From a virus, in the IMG/VR virus record IMGVR_UViG_3300033145_000761, positions 1-35,321 of that record: DNA of 35,321 nucleotides, one strand, 5' to 3'. Position numbers and translations under genes: made by a program. Below the pieces are notes generated by a model. That model did not search any database. It was not told the origin of the DNA and saw only the letters and a list, made by a program, of their open reading frames with translations. Shown one piece after another: positions 7,415-14,268 of the stretch (positions within the stretch are counted from its first letter, which is position 1; every line of letters begins with the position of its first letter).

Positions 7415-8875
7415 TTATGTTCCTCCTAAATTTCTTAATTCCGACTCTCTGTCTATAACAGATTTGATTTCTCTGATTAACTGGTCTTTGTCAGCAATCA
7501 TTGCGTTTGAAAAATTGAAATTGTAATTATAACTATTTCCCACTTCCTTGTCGGCTGGGATAATTGTTTCACCGCCGTGCGCCATAATCGGAACTGGTTG
7601 GCTTGGCAATCCCGGAACTACACCACCCTTTTGAAAAAATGGCAAAAATGGAATATTTTTTTCCCCCCTGCCTGATCCAGTTAAAAATCCGCCAATCGCT
7701 CTACCTACTTTGCCAGTTGTTCTGCCTGCTCTCGCGACTGCTTCATTAACTTTATCGGCGGCTATAAAAACTTTTGACAAAGCCGTTGTCACAAAATCCC
7801 AACCCTTTCCTGCTTTCTCAAGAATTCCCGGCAACGCTTTCATCATACTTACTAATGGCGGCAAAATAACAGTCCCTAAATCTATCATAGCAACATTCAA
7901 ATTATTTTTTAACATTTTATATTGATTAGCAGCGCTTTCTGTTTGTTTATTAAAACCCTCTGTTAAAGAGTCTGTGCCGCTATTTATATCCTCTAAAACT
8001 TTTTTCATTGCCGCGCCACCATCCTCTGATGTTAAAGCGAATATAGCGTTGGCCGCTTCAACCGAACCAAACAAATCTGCCAATGCTTGTTTGTCGTCGC
8101 CGGCCTTGTCTGCTATCTCTACCAACATTCCTGACAATCCTTTTGCTTCTAACGCACCAAGATTAAACGATATGCCTAATTTTTCAGAAACATCTATCGC
8201 ATCTTTGGTTGGTTTCAAAACATTAGAAATCATCGCTTTCAAAGCGGTCTGCGCCTCGGCCGCTTTAATACCACCAGTTGTTAAAACGGCAGTCGCGGCG
8301 GATAAATCCTCAATACTAATTCCTGTTTCTTTCGCGATAGCGGCAACTTTACCAAATCCTTGCGCTAATTCAGAAACTGTTGTTTTACCGGCCTTAACAG
8401 TTTTGAAAAGAATGTCGGCTAATTGTTCGGAGTTGTGGCTCTCATCGCCATAAACATTAATGGCGGAAGTTAAAAGGTCAACCGCTTCTTCAGTTGTTGA
8501 TAATCCTGCTACCGCTAATTTGCCGGAAGTTTCCAAAACATCCATCGCATCGGCCGCATCAATTCCTGCCGATCGAACATTATAAAGAGCAGTGGTTAAA
8601 TCCACCATATCAACAGGAATACGCTTGGAAATCTCTTTAACTTTCTTGCCCATCTCATCCATATTTTCCGTGCTTGTATCAAGTAAAGTTGCAACATTCG
8701 TCATTCCTGATTCAAAACTGGCCGCCGCCTGAACGGCCTTAACACCCATTCCAACAGCAAAAGCGCCGACAGCCACGCCGGCCATTTTCAAAGCCCCCGA
8801 GAATTTACCCAGTTTTGCGCTCGCTCTATCTTGGGCTTCTATTACGACTTTTAATTTCTTGGTTATGTCTGGCAT
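7415..8875 (-). CDS. Tail tape measure protein (TP901 core type)
   Basis: This 486-residue protein sets tail length and occupies the tail lumen. Residues about 55-330 match the TP901-type core (AAASFESGMTNVATLLDTS, LTTALYNVRSAG, TAVLTTGGIKAAEAQTALKAM). A hydrophobic Gly/Ala segment lies at 28-50. The C-terminal part has PFLPFFQKGGVVPG and IMAHGGETIIPAD, the latter frequent at tape-measure ends. It is short for the family; at about 1.5 angstrom per residue the tail would be roughly 70 nm. No lytic or peptidase domain is visible. It is preceded by the frameshifted chaperone gene, as in most siphoviruses. Confidence 0.93.
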   Translation of the reverse strand: MPDITKKLKVVIEAQDRASAKLGKFSGALKMAGVAVGAFAVGMGVKAVQAAASFESGMTNVATLLDTSTENMDEMGKKVKEISKRIPVDMVDLTTALYNVRSAGIDAADAMDVLETSGKLAVAGLSTTEEAVDLLTSAINVYGDESHNSEQLADILFKTVKAGKTTVSELAQGFGKVAAIAKETGISIEDLSAATAVLTTGGIKAAEAQTALKAMISNVLKPTKDAIDVSEKLGISFNLGALEAKGLSGMLVEIADKAGDDKQALADLFGSVEAANAIFALTSEDGGAAMKKVLEDINSGTDSLTEGFNKQTESAANQYKMLKNNLNVAMIDLGTVILPPLVSMMKALPGILEKAGKGWDFVTTALSKVFIAADKVNEAVARAGRTTGKVGRAIGGFLTGSGRGEKNIPFLPFFQKGGVVPGLPSQPVPIMAHGGETIIPADKEVGNSYNYNFNFSNAMIADKDQLIREIKSVIDRESELRNLGGT

Positions 8876-8969
8876 TGATTATTTTTACGCAAAGATAAAT
8901 GAAATCAACTGGTTGAGAATACAATTCTTGAACAGTCCACCCAAATTCTTTGCATAGATTATATTCCAT
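8826..8969 (-). CDS. Frameshift extension of the tail assembly chaperone (gpT-like)
   Basis: This 47-codon frame reads MEYNLCKEFGWTVQELYSQP and overlaps the tape-measure start by 50 bases. The short, Trp-containing helical sequence between chaperone and tape measure is the usual 'T' extension. It is in the -1 frame relative to the 100-residue chaperone, and that frame is open through the A9 run at 8975-8983. It is therefore best read as the C-terminal part of a 148-residue frameshift product. Its ATG also overlaps the chaperone stop (TAATG), so separate reinitiation is an alternative. Confidence 0.75.
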   Translation of the reverse strand: MEYNLCKEFGWTVQELYSQPVDFIYLCVKIINARHNQEIKSRNRSPR

Positions 8970-9271
8970 TATTCTTTTTTTTTAATCTCCAAAGCAGAAA
9001 CCAATTTTTGGATTAAAAGATTGCTGTCATTAATAGGCAACTTCTTAATATTTTCAGAAGTAATCGGCAAGACAACATCTTTGCTATCCGTCAAATTCCA
9101 ACTCTTAATAAGCCGGGTAATCATTAGGATATTTTTCTCGGTGGGATTTTCTATTTCATCAAGCCCAAGCATATCACCAAAAATCAAACTATCGTAAATA
9201 TTAACTTTACTATCAGGAAATGATGGTAATTCTATTGTTTCAACTTTTCTAAAATCTTTTAATTGTGGCAT
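8969..9271 (-). CDS. Tail assembly chaperone (gpG-like)
   Basis: This 100-residue protein lies between tail tube and tape measure, where siphoviruses encode chaperones that coat the tape measure during tail assembly. The sequence is acidic-helical (SLIFGDMLGLDEIENPTEKN, LITRLIKSWNL) and similar in style to the DUF-type chaperones of Gram-positive phages, although I do not recognise the exact family. It ends ...EIKKKE with three AAA codons; the same A-run provides the slip site for the longer product. The tail tube gene stops one base upstream. Confidence 0.8.
   Translation of the reverse strand: MPQLKDFRKVETIELPSFPDSKVNIYDSLIFGDMLGLDEIENPTEKNILMITRLIKSWNLTDSKDVVLPITSENIKKLPINDSNLLIQKLVSALEIKKKE
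8975..8983 (-). promoter_or_regulatory. Programmed -1 ribosomal frameshift site (A9)
   Basis: On the coding strand the chaperone frame reads ATT AAA AAA AAA GAA TAA, giving an A AAA AAA slippery heptamer. Slipping -1 leads into AGA ATA ATG GAA and a 49-residue extension that bypasses the stop at 8969-8971. An internal GGAG at 8987-8990, just upstream of the run, resembles the Shine-Dalgarno stimulators of bacterial -1 frameshifting such as dnaX. The predicted fusion is 148 residues. Confidence 0.75.
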
Positions 9272-9272
9272 A

Positions 9273-10241
9273 TTAATAACTTGCTACTTCGTTTTTCAGA
9301 TAGCAGTCCGACCATAGACGGCTATTTGAAATTTCGTAGTAAGCCTCAAAAGTTAATGTTTGACCGACAATGTCATCTAAAATATTATCCTGTTCCCACG
9401 CTTCAAAGATAACTTTCGGCAAGTCAATTCTGAATGATGGATTAGTTGTGCCGATTGTTCTGTCGGTATTTACCAAATCAATTCTCATCGCTTTGATTGT
9501 TCCATCAACGGCGTTTGTTCTGAAAGAATTATCATCAAGATTTAATACAATCGTTCCAGTAATTTTGAATGAAGTATTAAATATGTCTTTTGGCTCAACA
9601 CTTCCTAAAACGCTATCTCTAACCAATGGCTTCTCAATCGTCAAGGTTAATTCTTTAAGTGATGTTTCACTTGCGGCGGATAGTCCGGCAATACTGCTTG
9701 CGATTTTGAATGTTAAATGTTTCTTAGTAAATTTATTCTCGGCCACATAAGACGGAGTGAATGACGACCAGTCTTCCGATACATGGGACATAAAATTGGC
9801 CGTAAATGAAACAATCTCATCCATTCGACAATTAATTGATAAACTTCCAAGCATTCCGCGCCTGAACATATAGTTATTATCCGGGTCTTTGTAGGCAATA
9901 GACAACGAATCGTGCCTATTATCGTTTTGGAGTGAATATGTGTGCTTGTATGCGCCACTGCTTGCCGCCGAACTAACTGTCCCAAAGGTTGCTAATAGTA
10001 TCAATCCAAAGGATTTATCCCTAATCTCGCCCTCAATATCGCCCTCAGCCCATTGCTCGGTAATATAACCAGTCGTCACGGCCGCAATATTTCCGACTGA
10101 TCCCGCGCTTTTAACAAGATTTGATTTGTTGTTAAATGTTAGGCCTGTTTTTTCAAGCCAATATGTAGGCGATTGAGCAGTCCCTCTTGTGGACTCTTTG
10201 GCTATGCCTATTTGTGTTAATCTTCCTATGAATTTTGACAT
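9273..10241 (-). CDS. Major tail tube protein
   Basis: This 322-residue beta-rich protein has the features of siphovirus tube proteins: a start such as RLTQIGIAKESTRGTAQSP (the 'KE..RGT.A' opening of the TTP_2/3-type families), a central IEGEIRDKSFGLILLATFG, and IEKPLVRDSV in the second half. It polymerises as hexameric rings around the tape measure. It is longer than simple tube proteins (about 150-250 residues), suggesting an added surface domain in the second half. Position between tail terminator and chaperone agrees. Confidence 0.87.
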   Translation of the reverse strand: MSKFIGRLTQIGIAKESTRGTAQSPTYWLEKTGLTFNNKSNLVKSAGSVGNIAAVTTGYITEQWAEGDIEGEIRDKSFGLILLATFGTVSSAASSGAYKHTYSLQNDNRHDSLSIAYKDPDNNYMFRRGMLGSLSINCRMDEIVSFTANFMSHVSEDWSSFTPSYVAENKFTKKHLTFKIASSIAGLSAASETSLKELTLTIEKPLVRDSVLGSVEPKDIFNTSFKITGTIVLNLDDNSFRTNAVDGTIKAMRIDLVNTDRTIGTTNPSFRIDLPKVIFEAWEQDNILDDIVGQTLTFEAYYEISNSRLWSDCYLKNEVASY

Positions 10242-10278
10242 ATTTATTAAGTGTTGCCTTTTTTATTAAGTTAAAAAA

Positions 10279-10716
10279 TTAACTCAATGAAACAGAAACC
10301 CTTATATTTAATGTTATTTCTATACCAATTAATTTTGAATCGGGATTTTCAATCCAATCACTAACGGCAGGATCAACAGCAACCATTGTATATCCAGTCG
10401 GCAAAGATATTCCTGTCATTGTTTCGTCTTGGTCAAACGCATCTAAAATATCATCTTTCAAATCGTATAAAGTTAACATTGCGTTTGCCATTCCAACATC
10501 CTGAATATCTTGATAAATAGTGACCTTGAATGAATAAGTCCTTAAATTCTGATTTGATGATTGCCTTTCCGCATCTTCCGGCGCCGGGATAATTACAGCC
10601 GATGGAAATCCGCTTAATTTCAAAGTTGGGTCATCTTTGACTTCTTGGATTTTATCAATATCATCTAAAACATCTGATATTTTATCCCTTAAAATTTTTG
10701 TTGCTGAATCAGCCAT
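10279..10716 (-). CDS. Tail terminator / tail completion protein
   Basis: This 145-residue protein sits between the gp10-like protein and the tail tube, the standard place of the tail terminator (lambda gpU-like) that caps the tube and joins it to the head. It is alpha/beta with a helical start (LRDKISDVLDDIDKIQEV), strands SAVIIPAPEDAE and SFKVTIYQDI, and a C-terminal strand IGIEITLNIRVSV, as expected for this fold. It starts one base after the preceding stop. The assignment rests on position plus predicted fold rather than a signature motif. Confidence 0.78.
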   Translation of the reverse strand: MADSATKILRDKISDVLDDIDKIQEVKDDPTLKLSGFPSAVIIPAPEDAERQSSNQNLRTYSFKVTIYQDIQDVGMANAMLTLYDLKDDILDAFDQDETMTGISLPTGYTMVAVDPAVSDWIENPDSKLIGIEITLNIRVSVSLS

Positions 10717-10717
10717 A

Positions 10718-11089
10718 TTATCTCCTCGCTATTTTTCTCAATGTTTTCTCTAATGCTTCCGAGAAAAATTTATTAATTTGTCCAAACGATTCCACCAACC
10801 CTTTTTCCATAAATTTCGCTTCACCAACTCTATGCCTAAATCCTAAATTCTCGTGTTGTTTGAAAGCGTATTTTACCGGATTAAACAATGTCCCTGTTAG
10901 TAATCCAAATTTATGCTTATATCCAGCGCGCAATCGTCCTGTGTCAACTGGCGTTTTCGGCTTTGCTTTTCTTTCAACCTGAAAAATAGATTTTGATATT
11001 GCTTCCTGAATATTTTTTGCGGATATAGCCGGGTATTTTTTCAAACTTCTTCTTAACTGGTCTAATCCCTCTATTCTCATTTTAATCAT
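10718..11089 (-). CDS. HK97 gp10-like head-tail protein
   Basis: This 123-residue protein matches the HK97 gp10 family pattern: MIRIEGLDQL-like start (here MRIEGLDQLRRSL), a basic helix, then AKPKTPVDTGRLRAGYK, whose 'TPVDTGRLR' block is the hallmark, and YAFKQHENLGFRH. These proteins act at the head-tail joint or neck during tail completion. The ATG overlaps the end of the head-closure gene by 8 bases. Length is normal for the family. Confidence 0.9.
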   Translation of the reverse strand: MIKMRIEGLDQLRRSLKKYPAISAKNIQEAISKSIFQVERKAKPKTPVDTGRLRAGYKHKFGLLTGTLFNPVKYAFKQHENLGFRHRVGEAKFMEKGLVESFGQINKFFSEALEKTLRKIARR

Positions 11090-11396
11090 CGTATTTTTTC
11101 AAAACCACTTCCAAGTGAACATTATGTCCAAAATCCTGTTTGTTTGTGGCTACCACCTTATATTCATTATTATCCGGGTCAATCACTTTATCGCCTTTTT
11201 TAATATCATCGTCCACATCACACCACGCTTTATGGGTTGCGCCCAATACTCCGAATGTTTGAAAGTCCGCCTCGTCTGTTAATTTTTGGAGGTGCGCGTC
11301 AATCGTTCCTGTTGATACGAATTTCTTTTTATATCCTGAAACACTTGAAAGCCGTCTGATAATTATTGATTTGTTAAAAAAATGGTTAATTGACAT
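11082..11396 (-). CDS. Head closure / stopper protein (SPP1 gp16-like)
   Basis: This 104-residue beta-barrel-type protein fits the phage head-tail joining family. Visible features are IIIRRLSSVSGYKKKF, a strand pair near GATHKAWCDVDDDIKKGD, and DNNEYKVVATNKQDF, the 'G.Y.V...' strand close to the C-terminus typical of the family. It would cap the portal vestibule after packaging and bind the tail. It starts one base after the connector stop. Support is position and fold pattern. Confidence 0.82.
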   Translation of the reverse strand: MSINHFFNKSIIIRRLSSVSGYKKKFVSTGTIDAHLQKLTDEADFQTFGVLGATHKAWCDVDDDIKKGDKVIDPDNNEYKVVATNKQDFGHNVHLEVVLKKYDD

Positions 11397-11397
11397 A

Positions 11398-12039
11398 TTA
11401 ATGTTGATATGGCCGTTTGTATTTTGTTAATATTCCGTCAATTTCAGGATCGGCCATAACTCCTTTTCTAAATAAAACAGAATAATCGCCTAACTTCTCG
11501 GATTGGACATTTGAACTTACTTTGCGGTTATTAAACGCTTTCGCAACTAATTTCCAAACGGCATATTCTAAATCACCGATACCGACACTTTCTAATGTGT
11601 TTCCCGGCGTGACATTATCAAAATCATATCCGGCCGTATAAGTAACTCTGTAATGTTGCGGCGCTTTAATAAAGACAGCGCCCTCAGGAATATAACTGCC
11701 GACATATTCAATAATCCCTTCTTCTTCTTTAACAAAATATGCTTCCGAATCAATCGTTGAGAATGAACTTTGATTATTATAAGAGTCGCGCCTTTCTAAT
11801 GAAAATGTTTCGCCGGAAACAATTGGATATTGTTTTAACAGCATTTTATTGCTTCCATTTCCGTCATAAACCTGATTTGAATATACAGTTTTCAAAAATC
11901 GCCTGTCGCAAAACTTCTCAACAAAATCAGAAACTTGATTAATAAGTATCTCAAGCAAAGTATTGTGTGTTGACGCGCTAATCCCTAAAAAAGATTTTAC
12001 GCGCGCGACTGTGGTTAATCCATAAGATACAATAGCCAT
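11398..12039 (-). CDS. Head-tail connector / adaptor (gp6-like)
   Basis: This 213-residue protein resembles HK97 gp6/SPP1 gp15 adaptors: the opening TTVARVKSFLGISASTHNTLLEILINQVSDFVEKFCDRRF is the characteristic first two helices, and WKLVAKAFNNRK is the following helix; an inserted beta region occupies about 60-135. Adaptors form a ring under the portal. Its ATG overlaps the stop of the tiny basic ORF upstream (TAATG), so translation is coupled. The location immediately after the capsid gene agrees. Confidence 0.87.
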   Translation of the reverse strand: MAIVSYGLTTVARVKSFLGISASTHNTLLEILINQVSDFVEKFCDRRFLKTVYSNQVYDGNGSNKMLLKQYPIVSGETFSLERRDSYNNQSSFSTIDSEAYFVKEEEGIIEYVGSYIPEGAVFIKAPQHYRVTYTAGYDFDNVTPGNTLESVGIGDLEYAVWKLVAKAFNNRKVSSNVQSEKLGDYSVLFRKGVMADPEIDGILTKYKRPYQH

Positions 12040-12152
12040 TATTTTGTAATGTATCCGCCCTTATTTCTTCGAGGCGACATCTCTTTCTTAAGTTTCCTTA
12101 ACTTTTTCTTATTCCGCTTTTTATTATTCTTTTTTGTTTTTTTTCTAAACAT
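12039..12152 (-). CDS. Extremely basic 37-residue microprotein
   Basis: The ORF begins MFRKKTKKNNKKRNKKKLRK; more than half its residues are Lys or Arg. It occupies the capsid-connector gap, and its TAA overlaps the connector ATG (TAATG). No good Shine-Dalgarno is visible. It could be a nucleic-acid-binding or capsid-associated peptide, or merely an upstream ORF coupling connector translation. The lysine-rich capsid and protease tails nearby show that A-rich stretches occur in this region, so chance cannot be excluded. Confidence 0.5.
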   Translation of the reverse strand: MFRKKTKKNNKKRNKKKLRKLKKEMSPRRNKGGYITK

Positions 12153-12169
12153 ATATTAATAACTAACTC

Positions 12170-12211
12170 TTGCGCGCCAAGCATTAAAGGGTTTCCCGCC
12201 TCAACGCGCAA
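12170..12211 (-). other. Hairpin downstream of the capsid gene
   Basis: On the minus strand a 7-bp stem TTGCGCG/CGCGCAA (12205-12211 with 12170-12176) encloses a second small hairpin GGG-AAA-CCC (12189-12197). It begins 20 bases after the capsid stop. There is no T-run, so it is more likely an mRNA stability or processing element than an intrinsic terminator. Confidence 0.5.
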
Positions 12212-12231
12212 TTTGCTAAATATCAATCAGT

Positions 12232-13434
12232 CTAAGATACACCACTATTACTAACCTGCGTAAATGCGCGGGTTGTGGCCAATTCAGCATCAACTCGTCC
12301 CTCAAGACGAACAGCAATCAAGTTTCGTTCCCACAATGACACTCCGGCAACAGTCGCCTGATCGGCAATATCGATCTTCATAGGCAACTTTTCACCGACA
12401 TAATACATTGATAGGTCAACAAAGTTGATCACGGATGATGGCAAATCGTTTTGCTCATAAACAGGTCTGCCTTTCAATGATGGAATACCCGCTTGGGTCA
12501 TAATTCCATTATCGAGCAACAGGGGTCTGTTATTACTATCCTGCAGATTTGAAACGACTTCAATAGTCCTTCCATTCATTAACCAAACAGCCTTATTCCT
12601 GAACGCTTGCGGCATCCTCCAATAAGCGGAGTTAATATGTCCCCAAGCAACAGCGCCACCGGCATTAACAACACGCCCTGCGGTGTAATTATTAATACCA
12701 GTCGGTCGGCCAGTTCCGTTTCCAGTCGCAAACGCGGCTTCCTCTGCCTTAACATAGGCTTCGCCTAATGCTTTAATAATGATTTGAACAATATTAAACG
12801 GCGAGTCATCACGCAATTGCATAGAAAATGGAACAATAGCGGCTAACAAATAAGGAGTAAGTGAAATCTGATTAAACTGCATAGACGATGTCGCCTTAGC
12901 GGTATTTTCAGAACCCCACTGAGCAATAGGCTTTGATTCAATACCTGAAATGTCAAGTTGATTTGTCTTCATACCTGACATGTCAATTACTGTCGCGCCT
13001 GCCTTAATAACGGCTTTATCCTCAAGTAAAGGAATAAGATAGTTATAAAGAAGTGTAGGAACAAGGTTTCCACCAACATTGGCAGTTCCCTCTAACAACG
13101 GCTGGAATTTCTCAATCGCGCCATTTTCCAACTTATTATAACTTTTAATCATTCCTGAACGATCCTTGAAAAGCAACGCTCTAAACCATTCACCAAGTTC
13201 TTTGGTTTGATCGTTAGCTGGCGCAGTTATCTGCTTGCCATCCTTAAGTTTATATAACTTAATTTCACGATCGCCAAATCCGGCTTTTGATTTTGGAGTT
13301 AGTTTGCTTTTCTTTTGCTTGGCTTTCTTGCTGATTTTCTTACTCGCTAAAATTTCCTTCAAACCATCACTAATTTTAGTTCCGATTTGTTCGGCTAATT
13401 TTTCGGGAGTAATTTTTTTCTTTTTCTTAGGCAT
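12232..13434 (-). CDS. Major capsid protein (HK97 fold)
   Basis: The 400-residue product begins at the ATG at 13434 (MPKKKKKITPEKL), which has the ribosome site AAAGGAGA and lies 1 base after the protease stop; an upstream frame to 13473 would overlap it. Residues 1-110 are a Lys-rich helical scaffolding-like delta domain, expected to be removed by the protease. The rest matches the HK97-fold family: GGNLVPTLLYNYLIPLLEDKAVI, FNQISLTPYLLAAIVPFS, EAYVKAEEAAFATGNG-TGRPTG and WLMNGRT. It forms the icosahedral shell. Confidence 0.94.
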   Translation of the reverse strand: MPKKKKKITPEKLAEQIGTKISDGLKEILASKKISKKAKQKKSKLTPKSKAGFGDREIKLYKLKDGKQITAPANDQTKELGEWFRALLFKDRSGMIKSYNKLENGAIEKFQPLLEGTANVGGNLVPTLLYNYLIPLLEDKAVIKAGATVIDMSGMKTNQLDISGIESKPIAQWGSENTAKATSSMQFNQISLTPYLLAAIVPFSMQLRDDSPFNIVQIIIKALGEAYVKAEEAAFATGNGTGRPTGINNYTAGRVVNAGGAVAWGHINSAYWRMPQAFRNKAVWLMNGRTIEVVSNLQDSNNRPLLLDNGIMTQAGIPSLKGRPVYEQNDLPSSVINFVDLSMYYVGEKLPMKIDIADQATVAGVSLWERNLIAVRLEGRVDAELATTRAFTQVSNSGVS

Positions 13435-13435
13435 T

Positions 13436-14188
13436 TTACAATCTCCTTTTCTCTCTATGGATCGCAATTTCAACAGCGCGATCCACAGTTCGCAACGCCT
13501 CTAAAACACCATCGGTTTTTTTAGCCTTGCGAGATCCGACCTTTTGACCACCCTTTTTTGGTCTTGGCTCTGTTGAAGCCAACACCTCTTTTAAGGTAGT
13601 GATTGTGTTTCTAATCAACAATCTTTTTTCTTCAGACAAATATCTTTTTTTACTAACTTTCTTAATTTTCTTTTTCTTTGCAATTTTCTTAATTTTCTTT
13701 TTAAACATTGATTTTTCATCTTTTTCAAATGATTTATATTCATGGCTTAACCTTGCCTCTGCGTTTGCCGGAACATTTACCATTGAAATCTCAAGCAATT
13801 CCATTTTTTTATATGTGTCTGTTTCTCTATCAAAATCCAATGGCCTAAAACCAACAGAAAAAGTATTTAAAAATCCGCCACGAACAAGATCAGCAACTTT
13901 TTTGGCAAAATCATTTTCAGTTTCAGCAAATTCAGCATCAAAAACTAATCTTCCCTTATCGTCTGTTTCTATTCGTGTGACTTTTCCAATAGGTAATTGT
14001 CGTGAATCATGCGCCCAAAGTAATCTTGGCGCTTTCTTAAATGCTTTCAAAATCCAACCCTTAGGATCTAAAATCTCGCCATCGCGGTCTGTTGAGCCAG
14101 TCGAAGCAACAGCTCCGGCAATCGTGCCATTTTTTCTTATCTTCTTAATTAAACCTTTAGCAAATACTTTTAATTTTAGTTTTGGCAT
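13436..14188 (-). CDS. Prohead maturation protease (HK97/S78 type)
   Basis: This 250-residue protein has residues 20-145 forming the prohead protease domain: GSTDRDGEILDPKGW, LLWAHD with catalytic His60, FLNTFSVGF with catalytic Ser111, and ELLEISMVNVPANAEA. The C-terminal third is extraordinarily Lys-rich (KKKIKKIAKKKKIKK). It would cleave the capsid delta domain and itself during maturation. It sits between portal and capsid as usual. No Shine-Dalgarno is visible: the ATG follows a hairpin and T-run (element at 14196-14258) by 6 to 9 bases. Confidence 0.92.
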   Translation of the reverse strand: MPKLKLKVFAKGLIKKIRKNGTIAGAVASTGSTDRDGEILDPKGWILKAFKKAPRLLWAHDSRQLPIGKVTRIETDDKGRLVFDAEFAETENDFAKKVADLVRGGFLNTFSVGFRPLDFDRETDTYKKMELLEISMVNVPANAEARLSHEYKSFEKDEKSMFKKKIKKIAKKKKIKKVSKKRYLSEEKRLLIRNTITTLKEVLASTEPRPKKGGQKVGSRKAKKTDGVLEALRTVDRAVEIAIHREKRRL

Positions 14189-14195
14189 ACTTTTA

Positions 14196-14258
14196 ATAAA
14201 AAACGAGGGACAAAAAGCAAAGAATAATCTTTGATTTAAGTCCCTCGTCTTGTAGTGA
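14196..14258 (-). terminator. Hairpin/U-run element before the protease gene, copy 1
   Basis: The minus strand holds TCACTACAAGACG (14246-14258) leading into a 9-bp stem ACGAGGGAC/GTCCCTCGT (14240-14248 with 14203-14211), with an inner CAAAG/CTTTG hairpin, then TTTTTTATT and the ATG. By form it is an intrinsic terminator, but the protease start follows at once with no promoter visible. The 13-nt leader motif recurs in the element before the portal gene. TTAAGT/ACTTAA flanking the motif could form a competing hairpin. Confidence 0.75.
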
Positions 14259-14268
14259 ACTTAATATT

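Noticed and set aside
7974-8453. 159-codon plus-strand frame opposite the tape measure
   Set aside because: It is antisense to a clear TP901-type tape measure, rich in Ala/Ser/Pro by complement, without domain signature.
13599-14234. 211-codon plus-strand open frame opposite the protease
   Set aside because: It lies entirely opposite a well-supported prohead protease gene; its Phe/Ser/Leu-rich sequence is the mirror of Lys/Glu codons, with no motif or ribosome site.
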